DNA from: Micromonospora sp. MA102
Lineage (GTDB): Bacteria; Actinomycetota; Actinomycetes; Mycobacteriales; Micromonosporaceae
NCBI RefSeq assembly: GCF_025460765.1
Contig: NZ_JAMWEG010000011.1
Location: 62,001-126,000, forward strand
Length of the DNA stretch: 64,000 nucleotides
Direction of reading: 5' to 3'
A model generated the notes under the pieces. That model saw only the letters and a program-made list of their open reading frames with translations. It was not told where the DNA came from and made no database searches. Of the stretch, positions 26,877-35,645 are shown in pieces. Both the position numbers and the translations under genes were made by a program. Positions within the stretch are counted from its first letter, which is position 1, and each line of letters begins with the position of its first letter.

Positions 26877-27212
26877 GCCCTCGCTGCCGGATCGACTTGA
26901 TCGATCCGGGTCGGGGTGCGTTCCTTGTCGTCGCCCACCGCCGGTGGCAGCGACACCACCACCCCGGCAGCCCTTCCGGGGCTGCCTCTGAGCACCTCAC
27001 GGAGTTGCTGATCGGCCCCTGCCAGGGGGCTGTTCCAGTACCTGCCCGTCTCCGCCGCGCGGACACCGCACCAACACGCCCGCGCACCCGGAGACGGGTG
27101 CGCGGGCCCCTATGACAGGAGAACCCGCATGGACCCTGTAACCCCACCCGACCCGAGCGACCCCACCCCGCCGCCAGCCGACGGCCGCCGGCCCGGCTAC
27201 CTCTACCGGCAG
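26685..27212 (+). repeat. Direct repeat, copy 2 (about 0.53 kb)
   Basis: Second copy of 23642-24168, about 3.04 kb downstream in the same orientation. Its MoxR-like start is intact. Confidence 0.85.
26887..27107 (+). terminator. Three-hairpin intergenic block, copy 2
   Basis: The same three stems as in copy 1, at 26887-26909, 26966-26986 and 27078-27107 (13-bp stem, GAGA loop). The last stem ends 21 bases before the MoxR-like ATG at 27129. Confidence 0.55.
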
Positions 27213-28253
27213 GTCGCCGCTCACCTCGCCGCGCACCCCGATCGGGTGTTCAAGGTCGGGGAACTCACCACGGCGATCGCCGCCCCGTCCACCGGGGCGG
27301 TGTTCGAGGCGTTGAAGAAGATGGCCGCGGCCGGATACGCCACCCACTCCACCGGCCCGCACCGCTTCCAGATCACCCAGGCCGGGATCGACGCCGCTGG
27401 GACTATGCCACCGCCCGCCCCGCGTACACCCCGCCAAGGACGTCGCGGTGCGGGTCGGCGGCAGCCGGTCACACGCCCCAACGGGGACCTGTATTTCCCG
27501 CGCAAGCTCGCGGGGGCGACCGATGTGGACGTTCTGCGCCGGCTACGCGAAAAGCGGATACCGGTGCTTCTCTACGGGCCGCCCGGCACCGGCAAGACCG
27601 CCCTCGTCGAGGCCGCCTTCCCCGACCTGCTCACCGTCGCCGGAACCGGCGACACCGTCGTGGAGGACTTCCTCGGCAACTTCATCCCCCTCCCCGACGG
27701 CGGCTTCGAGTTCGTCTACGGCCCCCTCGTCACCGCCATGCGCGAAGGGCGGGCGTTGCTGGTCGACGACGCCACCCTCATCCCGCCGAAGGTCCTCGCC
27801 GTGCTCTACCCCGCGATGGACGGACGGCGGGTCATCACCATCCCCGGCTACCGCAACGAACGCGTCGACGCCGCAGACGGCTTCTACGTCATCGCCGGCC
27901 ACAACCCCGGCGTGCACGGGGCGATCCTCACCGAAGCGCTCGCCTCCCGGTTCGATGTGCACATCGAGGTCACCACCGACTGGGACCTCGCCCGCCACCT
28001 CGGCGTCCCCTCCCCCGCCGTGGCCGCCGCCGTCGCCCTCAACGGTGACCTGGCCGCCGGGCGGGTCAGCTGGGCACCGCAACTACGCGAGCTGCTCGGC
28101 TTCGCCCGCGTCCGCAAAACCCTCGGCCTGCCCGCCGCGGCCGCCAATCTCGCCGGCCGCGCACCTGAGGAGGACCGGGAGCAGGTTCTCGCCGCGCTGC
28201 GGCAGAACTTCGGCACCGAGATCACCCCGCTGACCCTCGGCAAGCAGCGCTAA
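27129..28253 (+). CDS. MoxR-like AAA+ ATPase with N-terminal winged helix
   Basis: The protein has 374 residues. A winged-helix module (about 25-88, HLAAHPDRVFKVGELT) and a basic linker precede the AAA+ domain. Walker A is GPPGTGKT (150-157), Walker B ALLVDDATLI (about 209-218), sensor 1 region VIAGHNPG, and arginine-finger region SRFDVHIEV. MoxR ATPases act as chaperones or remodellers for VWA proteins, and a VWA/metallopeptidase gene follows 18 bases downstream. The DNA-binding-type N-terminus is unusual for a MoxR and resembles the second winged helix of the protein at 14814. Activity at DNA or in gene control is inferred. Confidence 0.85.
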   Translation: MDPVTPPDPSDPTPPPADGRRPGYLYRQVAAHLAAHPDRVFKVGELTTAIAAPSTGAVFEALKKMAAAGYATHSTGPHRFQITQAGIDAAGTMPPPAPRTPRQGRRGAGRRQPVTRPNGDLYFPRKLAGATDVDVLRRLREKRIPVLLYGPPGTGKTALVEAAFPDLLTVAGTGDTVVEDFLGNFIPLPDGGFEFVYGPLVTAMREGRALLVDDATLIPPKVLAVLYPAMDGRRVITIPGYRNERVDAADGFYVIAGHNPGVHGAILTEALASRFDVHIEVTTDWDLARHLGVPSPAVAAAVALNGDLAAGRVSWAPQLRELLGFARVRKTLGLPAAAANLAGRAPEEDREQVLAALRQNFGTEITPLTLGKQR

Positions 28254-28271
28254 CCCCTGGAAGGAGTCCCG

Positions 28272-29867
28272 ATGCCTCACGCACATCACCTGCAGCCCGG
28301 CCCGACCCCGCCCACTGGCGGCGACCCGGCTTGGCAGGAGTGGTGCGACGCCTGGACACGGCATGTCCCGGTGCTGACCGGGCGCACCGACCTGACCGTC
28401 ACCGTCGCCCCCGGCGCCGGCGGCGGCGCGCCCGCCTGCTTCTACCCCGCGGCGGGCCGCATTGAAGTCGACGCCACCCACATCGGCGCCCCCGACGTCG
28501 CCAACCCCCGCCGCGCCGGCCACAAACGCCTCGTCCCGACCGCCTACGGGCTGCTCGTTCACGAAGCCGCCCACGCCGTCCACAGCCAATGGAGCACCCC
28601 GCCCGGCACCCCACCCGTCGTCGCCGCCGTCGCCGAGCTCCTCGAAGAATCCCGCGTCGAGAACCGGCACCGTGCCCGCCGGCGAGGTGACCGGCGGTGG
28701 CTGCGCCACACCGTCACCACACTGGTCAGCCCCGCTGACGCCCCCGTGGACGACCCGTGGCACGCAGGTCAGCTCGCCGGGCTGCTCCTGGCCCGCGTCG
28801 ACGCCCGCATCATCACCGCCAAAGACATCAAAGGTGTCCGCGCCGCCGTCACCACCGTCCTCGGCCGAAAACGGCTGCTGCAGCTGCGCGACGTGTGGCG
28901 GCAAGCCCACACCACCGACGACACCGACGCCGACGCGATGATCGACCTGGCGTGGCGGTGGTGCCAGATCCTCGGCATCGACCCCCACCGCCAACCCGAC
29001 ACCCCCACCGTCGATGCGGGCGTGTTCGCCGGTGTGCTCGCCCAGGCACTGGCGGACTACCTCGCCCACACCGCGGGCCTCAATCCCGCGCAGTATCGGG
29101 CGCAGCAGCTCACCGCCCGGTTCTCCGCGCCCACCACCTGGTCGCTGCGGCACCCCACCGACGCCGAACGCGCCGCCGCCCGCACCCTCGCCGCCCGGCT
29201 CCGGCGCGCCCGCACCCACCAGCCCGAACCCGACACCCGCCCCAGCGTCGCCCCGCCAGGACGGCTGCGCACCCGCCACGCCATCACCGCGAAGGCGCAG
29301 ATCGCCGCCGGGACCGTGCCGACGGCTGCCCCGTGGCAGCGTCGCGCTCAGGTGCCGCCGCCGAAGCCGACGCTGCATCTCGGGGTCATCGTCGACGCCT
29401 CGTTCTCCATGCACCCCTGGGCGGCACCGATGTCGTCGGCCGGGTGGATCCTCGCCCACGCCGCCCACGCCAATCAGGCGGTCACCGCCGCCATCGCCTT
29501 CGGCAGCAACGTCACCCTGCTCGTCCCACCCCGCCAGCACCCCCAGCAGGTCCTCGAGCTGCGGGCCGACGGCGGCAGCGCGGCATTCACCGACGCGGTG
29601 AAACTCGCCGACGAGTTGCTGCAGCTGCGCCAGCCTGGCCGGCTGCGGCTGCTCACCGTCGTCTCCGACGGCGACCTCCCCGACATCGCACCCGCCCAAC
29701 GGCTGATCACCACCCTGCACCGGGCCGGCTGCGCCGTGCTGTGGCTGCGCCCCGCCGACCTGCCCGGGCACACCTTCGCCGACACCACCACCCTCACCGT
29801 CGCCGACCCCGTGCAGGCCATCGGGCACATCGCCGACGCCGCGGTCAGCGCCCTCGAGCGCGCCTGA
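28272..29867 (+). CDS. VWA protein with HExxH metallopeptidase-like domain
   Basis: The protein has 531 residues. The N-terminal part has HEAAH (97-101) and a following ELLEESRVENR helix that could supply a third zinc ligand, as in the DUF2201-type putative metallopeptidase domain. A helical linker follows. The C-terminal VWA domain (about 370-520) has a MIDAS motif DASFSM and a later TVVSDGDLPD. Paired with the MoxR-like ATPase, this is the classic MoxR-VWA arrangement in which the ATPase remodels the VWA partner. It is preceded by GGAAGGAGT. The substrate is unknown. Confidence 0.85.
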   Translation: MPHAHHLQPGPTPPTGGDPAWQEWCDAWTRHVPVLTGRTDLTVTVAPGAGGGAPACFYPAAGRIEVDATHIGAPDVANPRRAGHKRLVPTAYGLLVHEAAHAVHSQWSTPPGTPPVVAAVAELLEESRVENRHRARRRGDRRWLRHTVTTLVSPADAPVDDPWHAGQLAGLLLARVDARIITAKDIKGVRAAVTTVLGRKRLLQLRDVWRQAHTTDDTDADAMIDLAWRWCQILGIDPHRQPDTPTVDAGVFAGVLAQALADYLAHTAGLNPAQYRAQQLTARFSAPTTWSLRHPTDAERAAARTLAARLRRARTHQPEPDTRPSVAPPGRLRTRHAITAKAQIAAGTVPTAAPWQRRAQVPPPKPTLHLGVIVDASFSMHPWAAPMSSAGWILAHAAHANQAVTAAIAFGSNVTLLVPPRQHPQQVLELRADGGSAAFTDAVKLADELLQLRQPGRLRLLTVVSDGDLPDIAPAQRLITTLHRAGCAVLWLRPADLPGHTFADTTTLTVADPVQAIGHIADAAVSALERA

Positions 29868-30073
29868 CACCTCCTGGCAGCCCGAGAGGGGCTAGGCCGA
29901 ACCGCGCCGCTCCAGGGCTCGGATGTCGCCATGCCTCACCGGCTGGCCAGCGGGCCCGCGGATCCCATCCCGCACCTCCATAGCCGTTGCCGGATACCGG
30001 CGCGACATTCGCGCACCCCGGAACAGCCGATCCACCCTGCCCGACTTCACCTCACCGGACGACAGGAGACACC

Positions 30074-31063
30074 ATGTCCGACTTCAACCGGCTGCCGGTC
30101 GGCTCACCGGCCGACCTGCTCACCGCCGTGCCGTACCTGCTGGGTTTCCACCCCACCGACAGTTTCGTCACCGTCGGCGTCGCCGGCACCCGGGTCGTCG
30201 TCGCCGGCCGCGCCGACCTTCCCGAACCCTCCCAGGTCGAGGCCTGGATCGAAGGAATGGCCCGCTCGCACGTCCGGCTACTGCGCCACGCCGACGCCAC
30301 TCGCGTCATCGTGATCGGCTACGGGCCCGCGACCGCTGTCACCCCGGTCATGGACGTCATGACCCCACGCCTCACTGCCGCAGGTCTCGACATCCTCGAC
30401 GCCCTGCGGGTCACCGACGGCCGCTACTTCTCCTACCTCTGCCAGGACCCCGCCTGCTGCCCCACCGACGGGACGCCCTTCGACCCCCGCCGCAGCGACG
30501 TCACGATGCACGCCATCGTGGCCGGCTGCCGAGCCCTGCCCGATCGGGCGGCGCTCGTCGCCAGCATCGCCCCCGCCAGCGGGGCCGCCCGCATCGCCGT
30601 CACCCGCGCCACCGTCGGGGCCCGCGCCCGCCGCCGCGCGCTGCTCGCCCAGGCCGGACACGACGGGTTGGTCCGCGCCGGCATCGAGGCGGTGACCGCC
30701 GCGTTCGCCCGCTACCGCGACGAGCAGGTCCTCAACGACGACGAGCTGGCCTGGCTGACCGTCCTGCTGTCCGACCCGGTGATCCGCGACGCCGCGTGGC
30801 AGGTTAGCGACGACTGGCAGGTGCCCATGTGGACCGACATCACCCGCCGGGCCCACCCGCCCCTCGCGGCGGCGCCGGCCAGCCTGCTCGCCTTCACCGC
30901 CTGGCGATGCGGCGATGGGGCCCTGGCGTCCGTCGCCGTTGACCGTGCCCTCGCCGCCGACCCCGATTACAGCCTCGCGCACGTGATCGACCAAGCGCTA
31001 CGCGCCGGGCTCCCCCCGTCCGTGCTGGATGGCTGGCCGCACATTGGTCAGCCACCGTTCTGA
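30074..31063 (+). CDS. DUF4192-domain protein
   Basis: The protein has 329 residues. The DUF4192 hallmark LTAVPYLLGFHPTDSFVTVG lies at about 14-33, with a strand reading TRVIVIGYGPATA. A later ACCP-containing loop (CQDPACCPTDGTPFD) and an alpha-helical C-terminal half with SLLAFTAWRCGDGALASVAVD follow the family pattern. The function is unknown; it is frequent on actinobacterial chromosomes and plasmids. The ATG at 30074 follows ACAGGAGAC. It is probably part of the same unit as the MoxR/VWA genes, after a 200-base spacer. Confidence 0.88.
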   Translation: MSDFNRLPVGSPADLLTAVPYLLGFHPTDSFVTVGVAGTRVVVAGRADLPEPSQVEAWIEGMARSHVRLLRHADATRVIVIGYGPATAVTPVMDVMTPRLTAAGLDILDALRVTDGRYFSYLCQDPACCPTDGTPFDPRRSDVTMHAIVAGCRALPDRAALVASIAPASGAARIAVTRATVGARARRRALLAQAGHDGLVRAGIEAVTAAFARYRDEQVLNDDELAWLTVLLSDPVIRDAAWQVSDDWQVPMWTDITRRAHPPLAAAPASLLAFTAWRCGDGALASVAVDRALAADPDYSLAHVIDQALRAGLPPSVLDGWPHIGQPPF

Positions 31064-31397
31064 GCCGCAGGAGAAACGCCCGATACAGACCTTCCTCGAC
31101 GCCGTATCCGGGCTCCTGCACGACCACGGCTACACCCTCAACCCCAACCAGCTCCCCGACGCCTGCGCCCATCACCTCGACGAGGTGAACGCGCTGCTCG
31201 CCGCACCGGGCACCATCACCGCCGCTGGTGGTCAGATCATCGCCCTGACCGCCGCCACCGGCGCGCTCAGCGACCCCCACACCAGCCGCAGCGCGGACCT
31301 GTCGCTGCGGGAGTGGCTCGGCCACATCGCGGACACGCTGACCACCGCCCCTCGCTTGCCACGACAAGGCCACCACAGCTCGTCACCGCGCCCGTGA
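31029..31397 (+). CDS. Hypothetical protein overlapping DUF4192 gene
   Basis: Up to 122 residues. The protein-like part starts around IQTFLDAVSGLLHDHGYTL (31083). Before it, AGGAGA is placed for a start near an ATA codon at 31083, but there is no ATG, GTG or TTG at that place. Using the ATG at 31029 or the TTG at 31044 overlaps the DUF4192 gene. The helical core contains DACAHHLDEVNALLAAPG. The family is unknown. Confidence 0.5.
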   Translation: MAGRTLVSHRSEPQEKRPIQTFLDAVSGLLHDHGYTLNPNQLPDACAHHLDEVNALLAAPGTITAAGGQIIALTAATGALSDPHTSRSADLSLREWLGHIADTLTTAPRLPRQGHHSSSPRP

Positions 31398-31622
31398 CTT
31401 GCTCATCTACGCCGGCTGACCTGATGTCGATTCCCAATCCCAGCCCCGCTGAGCGCGTACCGGCCGCGGTGCGACGTCCTGAGCGGCCCACCACGGCGAC
31501 GTTCAGCGCGTGGCCGTGAAACGAACGCCGCGGACCCAGCACCACCAACCGCCCGCGGGCCGACGTCGCATGCCGGTGCCCTGCCGACCACACCCACGCC
31601 CAGAAAGGGGGCACCCCTACCC

Positions 31623-32054
31623 ATGGCCCTGCATCTCTACTTCGACCTGACCCAGACGCTGCGGCTGGCTGAGCACGCCGTCGCCGCCACGGACCAGGCA
31701 CCCTCGTTCACCGAGCACGAAGACCGCATCGCCTGCCCCGGCGCGCTGGTGTGGGTGCACGACCACGGCGTCTACCTGATGTCCAGTGGCCTGCCGCGCC
31801 TCGAGGATCCGAACCGGCCCGGCAGCAGCCTCGTCTTCTACGCCCACGGCTGGGACCCCGGCAGCGACGGCCACCGCCGCGCCCCGGATCTCGGCGGCGA
31901 CGACTTCGCCGAGCACCTGCACCTCACCGACCAGCCCACCCCGCTGATCACCACCCTGCGCACCGCCGCGGCCGCCGGCTACTCGTGGCTGCACTTGACG
32001 GTGCGTTCCGACACCTACGAGGTCCGGGTCACCCGGGTCCGCCGCCAGTCCTGA
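31623..32054 (+). CDS. DUF3085-domain protein
   Basis: The protein has 143 residues. It begins ALHLYFDLTQTLRLAEHAV, then LVWVHDHGVYLMSSGLPRL and SSLVFYAHGWDPG, matching the DUF3085 pattern as I recall it. The function is unknown; the family is typical of plasmid-borne or integrative-element gene sets. AGAAAGGGGG precedes the ATG. Confidence 0.78.
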   Translation: MALHLYFDLTQTLRLAEHAVAATDQAPSFTEHEDRIACPGALVWVHDHGVYLMSSGLPRLEDPNRPGSSLVFYAHGWDPGSDGHRRAPDLGGDDFAEHLHLTDQPTPLITTLRTAAAAGYSWLHLTVRSDTYEVRVTRVRRQS

Positions 32055-32061
32055 CACCAGC

Positions 32062-32095
32062 CGACGGTCCCGCCGCCCGCCAGGGCGGCGGGACC
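32062..32095 (+). terminator. 14-bp hairpin between DUF3085 and next gene
   Basis: ACGGTCCCGCCGCC (32062-32075) pairs perfectly with 32082-32095 around a CGCCAG loop, followed by TCCCGTTCTC. It ends 28 bases before the ATG at 32123, with a GAGGAG box between. Confidence 0.6.
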
Positions 32096-32122
32096 GTTCC
32101 CGTTCTCGAGGAGCAACCTGCG

Positions 32123-32644
32123 ATGACCACGCCTCAGACGATGACGTCACCACCGACCCTGGAATCGGTCCTACTCGACGCCTGGAACATGTTCCACCCG
32201 GACCAGCCCGCACCACTGGGATGGCTCACCCACACCACCGCCCAGATCCACGCTCACCTGCACCACCAACACACCCCGCCGCAGGCCCAGCCGCCCGCCG
32301 CCGACACCTACGCACTGGCCCACTTCCGTCGGCAGGTGTGGCGAAGGTTGCGGGAGGCCGCCAGTACTCACGACATCGACGCCGACGCTGCAGACCGGGT
32401 GCTGAGCGCGCTGGACCTGCCAGCGCTGCCCCGCTGCTGGCAGGTCCGCCTCACCTTGTCCGTCCTCCTTGAGGTCACCGCTACCGGCCGTGAGGACGCC
32501 TTCGACGCCGCCGAAGCAGCCGTCGAAACCGCCCTCAGCGCCGCAGAGGTGGGAGCGCGGTTCGAGTGGGACGGCAGCGAGCGCGACGGCGCCGATCCCC
32601 GCGACGTGGACCCGGCCACCGACGAACCGGCCGACCTGAGGTGA
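32123..32644 (+). CDS. Hypothetical helical protein
   Basis: A 173-residue, largely alpha-helical acidic protein (ALAHFRRQVWRRLREAASTH, then VRLTLSVLLEVTATGREDAF). No membrane segments or known domain are visible. GAGGAGCAACC precedes the ATG. It is probably co-transcribed with the DUF3085 gene. Confidence 0.62.
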   Translation: MTTPQTMTSPPTLESVLLDAWNMFHPDQPAPLGWLTHTTAQIHAHLHHQHTPPQAQPPAADTYALAHFRRQVWRRLREAASTHDIDADAADRVLSALDLPALPRCWQVRLTLSVLLEVTATGREDAFDAAEAAVETALSAAEVGARFEWDGSERDGADPRDVDPATDEPADLR

Positions 32645-33043
32645 GCGCCGTGGTCCGGGGCTTGGTCATCGCTCGGCTCCGCACACATGGCCGCCGTTCT
32701 GTACCCGCGGCACCTGCTGCTTCGCCGCACACGACCACACCAGCGCGCACAGACACGACGGCGCCGAGCTAAACACGGCCGCGCCTGTACGCCGCGCACT
32801 ACGACCACTCGTCGGTGCCTTACCAGCACGACAACCCGCCGCACCGAGCTGCTTCCTCAACCACCGGCCGACGAACCAACGGTACCGAAGTCCTCGCCGT
32901 GTGAACACGACTTGATCTATGCGGAAAGTCGAGCGTCACTGCATCCGGCCGCCGCCCCTGGCGAACCCGACAGCGGCACCCCACACCGCTGGCCAGGGGC
33001 GGCGGACCCCACGAACCAAACCCGTCGAAGGAGGCAACAAGCC
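32645..33043. other. No gene recognised
   Basis: About 400 bases in which readable frames are Arg/Thr-rich and do not look like protein. It may contain the leader of the 33044 gene. Confidence 0.4.
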
Positions 33044-33352
33044 GTGCAGCTGCCGCACCGCCACGCCGTGCCGCGCACCGTCAACGACGTCCTGCTGTGG
33101 CTGCTCGCCACCGACGTCGCCGCCCCCCACCAACCCCATCCCGACCAGCCACGTCGCTGCGCCAACCTGCGTTGCGCCGGCCACCTATACCCGTGCCCGC
33201 CGGTACGGGACGCCAGGCGCGCCTGCCAGGCCGCGACCCGACCTGACCCGCCCACTCAGGGCTCGGCCCGAGTGCCCGTACCTACCGCCCGGTTCGCCGG
33301 GTGGTTCCGGCCCGCGCGCACGCAGCCGAATGCCTCACCGCGCGCCGCCTGA
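33044..33352 (+). CDS. Small Cys-motif protein
   Basis: A 102-residue basic protein starting at a GTG preceded by GAAGGAGG. The core DVLLWLLATDVAAP precedes a cysteine cluster CANLRCAGHLYPCPP that could hold a metal. The C-terminal half is Pro/Arg-rich. Similar small proteins recur in actinobacterial accessory regions; no function is known. Confidence 0.55.
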   Translation: MQLPHRHAVPRTVNDVLLWLLATDVAAPHQPHPDQPRRCANLRCAGHLYPCPPVRDARRACQAATRPDPPTQGSARVPVPTARFAGWFRPARTQPNASPRAA

Positions 33353-33631
33353 CCGACAGCGGAACATCCCACTCGGTCCGGCGCTGCCGGTGCGCGACGA
33401 CCCTGCAGGGGCTGACGTACCGGCCAACCGGCAGCCGGACCCACGGGGTCTGTACCTGGCACGGTCAGCGCTGGCTCTCCCCAGCCCTCGAGCAGGCGGC
33501 TCAGCACCGCGGGGAGATCCCGGTCCGTCACGGCCCCATCGCGCACCCGCTTCGACACCTCAACCTCAGTTCGGTCTGCAACGGGCGCCGGTCTCCGGCA
33601 GCGCCGCTGCGAACGTGCGAAAGGAAGCCTC

Positions 33632-34003
33632 ATGGAACCTGTTCTTGAACCCGACATCGAGTGCGATGGCGACGCTGAAATCAGCGTCGGCGACGCGGTT
33701 CTCGGCAAGTCACGGCTGTTGTCACGGCAGTGCGACACCTGCATCTTTGCCCCCGGCAACCGGATGCACCTCGCCCCCGGCCGGCTGCGCGCCCTCGTTA
33801 CCGAAGCCCGCCAGCGCGAAGCGTTCATCGTCTGCCACAAGACATTGCCGCACTGCGGCAAGCCGGAGGCCAAGCCGGCCATCTGTCGGGGCTTCGCAGA
33901 CCGCTACCGCACCCAATCGCTGCAACTGATCGAACGGCTCTTCGGCTTTGTCGAGGTCGACCCGCCACAATCAGCCGAGCACAGGCCCGCGGCAGGGAGT
34001 TGA
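33632..34003 (+). CDS. Small Cys/His-rich protein
   Basis: The protein has 123 residues. A segment CDTCIFAPGNRMHLAPGRL is followed by FIVCHKTLPHCGK and AICRGFADR, giving five cysteines and several histidines in a pattern typical of a metal-binding fold. This pattern is familiar from actinobacterial phage and element proteins of unknown function. GAAAGGAAGCC precedes the ATG. Confidence 0.68.
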   Translation: MEPVLEPDIECDGDAEISVGDAVLGKSRLLSRQCDTCIFAPGNRMHLAPGRLRALVTEARQREAFIVCHKTLPHCGKPEAKPAICRGFADRYRTQSLQLIERLFGFVEVDPPQSAEHRPAAGS

Positions 34004-34273
34004 CCGCCGTTGAAGTACGAGGCCCGCTTCGCCTGCCGCCCGGGACTACCGTCTGCCGGTGCAAGGCCCGCCGCGGCTACTGGGTCCGCTGGAACCACCA
34101 ATGTCGTAACTGGCCCCTGCCGCATCGCCAGGCGCAGAGGGGTGAGCAGGCCGGCCTTCAGCGCGTGGCGCTCGGATCCCACCACAATGCAGCCGACCCG
34201 CCCTCAGCCTGGGAGGACTTTGCTTCTGACGGGGGTGTCGCCACAGCGAGGCGCCGGGCGTCATCATGGCCGG

Positions 34274-34510
34274 ATGGTGGCAGTAGAGGCGTGGTTTCGC
34301 GGTGGGCCGGTCGACGGGAGACTGATGCCTGTGGAGATCGTCGCCGACGGCAGCCCGCCAGCGGTGGTCAAGCTGCCTCAGACTGGCTCTTACGTCGGGG
34401 CGAGCGATGTCGCGGCGCCCGCAGTGGAGCACGTCTACATCCTCGTCGACAGGATTGATGACGTCGAGGTCTACCAGTACCGGCAGCCCGTCTCCGAGGC
34501 GGCAGACTGA
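34274..34510 (+). CDS. Hypothetical small protein
   Basis: A 78-residue protein with a beta-rich sequence (VEAWFRGGPVDGRLMPVE, then VEHVYILVDRIDDVEVYQY). The opening WFRGGPxDG pattern is common in small actinobacterial hypothetical proteins. Its end overlaps the convergent gene by 40 bases. Confidence 0.55.
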   Translation: MVAVEAWFRGGPVDGRLMPVEIVADGSPPAVVKLPQTGSYVGASDVAAPAVEHVYILVDRIDDVEVYQYRQPVSEAAD

Positions 34511-34731
34511 CCGCTTAGGCGGGCGGCCCTGCTCAGCTGTTCCCGCTCGCGTTGCCGGGCGGCAAACCGTTCCAGTGCGGCCTGGTGGGCGCGCCGGTGC
34601 TTGCGCCAGTACCGGATGCGCCACCAGCGCAGCTGCACTCGTTGCAGGAACGACGCCCGCTGAAACGATCCCACCTCGTAGCCGCACCAACCATGCTCAT
34701 GCTCGGCTTCGCTCGGTGCCTCGCGGGTCAT
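34471..34731 (-). CDS. Hypothetical basic protein
   Basis: This 86-residue protein has a central Arg/Trp-rich helix (RVQLRWWRIRYWRKHRRAHQ) that may bind nucleic acid or membrane. No family was recognised. It overlaps the 3' end of the gene on the other strand, so it could end earlier or be spurious. Confidence 0.4.
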   Translation of the reverse strand: MTREAPSEAEHEHGWCGYEVGSFQRASFLQRVQLRWWRIRYWRKHRRAHQAALERFAARQREREQLSRAARLSGQSAASETGCRYW

Positions 34732-34912
34732 GCGGCCAGTGTCGCACCGACTCCCGCCGTTGACGTGGCGGCAACGCGCAGCACCAGGTCTCCACCTGGA
34801 ACACGTGGGACCGCCGCCACGGACGCGCTGACTGCGCTAGGTGCAGGTGAGCCGACCGTGGTGGCTGCGATCGAAGTGAGAACACCGCCTTCGGCGATGG
34901 CTCCACCGGGCT

Positions 34913-35122
34913 TTGTACGTGCGCCCGGGACTAGACCTGCCGGGGTACGACGTGCCGCTGCTGCTCGACGACGAGGCCGACCCGTTCTGGGATGCCACTG
35001 CCGGAGCGCGACCGGGCGGGTGGCTCATCGTCGGACGGCGGACCGGCCAAATCAGATGTTGCCCCAGGCAACCGGCGACTGGGTCAGGACTTCCGGGGGA
35101 GGCACCTGCCGAGACGCTGTGA
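34913..35122 (+). CDS. Possible small gene or gene remnant
   Basis: From a TTG at 34913 the frame reads protein-like for about 48 residues (LPGYDVPLLLDDEADPFWD, GWLIVGRRTGQI), then turns low-complexity. No strong ribosome site is visible. It may be a fragment of a larger lost gene. Confidence 0.3.
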   Translation: MYVRPGLDLPGYDVPLLLDDEADPFWDATAGARPGGWLIVGRRTGQIRCCPRQPATGSGLPGEAPAETL

Positions 35123-35189
35123 GAGCGTTTGGGGGTAGCGCGCTCGATACGGGGCAGCGCGCCATGCAGCCTGGGAGACCTCCACACCC

Positions 35190-35540
35190 ATGACCACCTG
35201 CTATGACCCTGCCCAGAACCAGCCCGGCCAGCAGCCGATGCCGCCGACCGCTCAGTTCCCGCAGGTCCCCGCCGGACAGTTCCCGCCGCAGCCCGGCCAG
35301 GTGTTCCATGCCGACGGCACTGTCACCGCCCAGGACGCCTTCGGCCGCGAGTACGACGTCGACGGAGAGGCCGCCATCTATAGCCACGACGACACCAAGG
35401 GCTTCCTCGACAAGATCAACCCCGGCAACTCGGTGAAAGCGAACGGCTACTTCGAGGTGCCCGAGGGCACGATGCTGAAGGCCATCACGATCGCGGCCGG
35501 TCTGTTCACCTTCGCCGGGGACGCCGTCGTCACACCCTGA
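35190..35540 (+). CDS. DUF4352-like C-terminal fragment protein
   Basis: The protein has 116 residues. The last 60 (FLDKINPGNSVKANGYFEVP and the following strand to DAVVTP) match the end of the immunoglobulin-like DUF4352 domain. Normal members are secreted lipoproteins with a signal peptide and a complete domain. Here a Pro/Gln-rich leader replaces both, so it is a short cytoplasmic form or a truncated gene under a new start. Confidence 0.6.
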   Translation: MTTCYDPAQNQPGQQPMPPTAQFPQVPAGQFPPQPGQVFHADGTVTAQDAFGREYDVDGEAAIYSHDDTKGFLDKINPGNSVKANGYFEVPEGTMLKAITIAAGLFTFAGDAVVTP

Positions 35541-35645
35541 CAGGCCAGAAGGCTTCGACACCTACCCCGGTCTCGACACGCCAGCCCGCGCTACCCGCTC
35601 AACTGTTCAGAGCTGTTTCCCCCGCTTGTAAGTCAGGAGCCGATA

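Noticed and set aside
28757..29983. Arg-rich open frame overlapping the VWA gene
   Set aside because: Low-complexity shadow; the MIDAS and HEAAH motifs are in the other frame.
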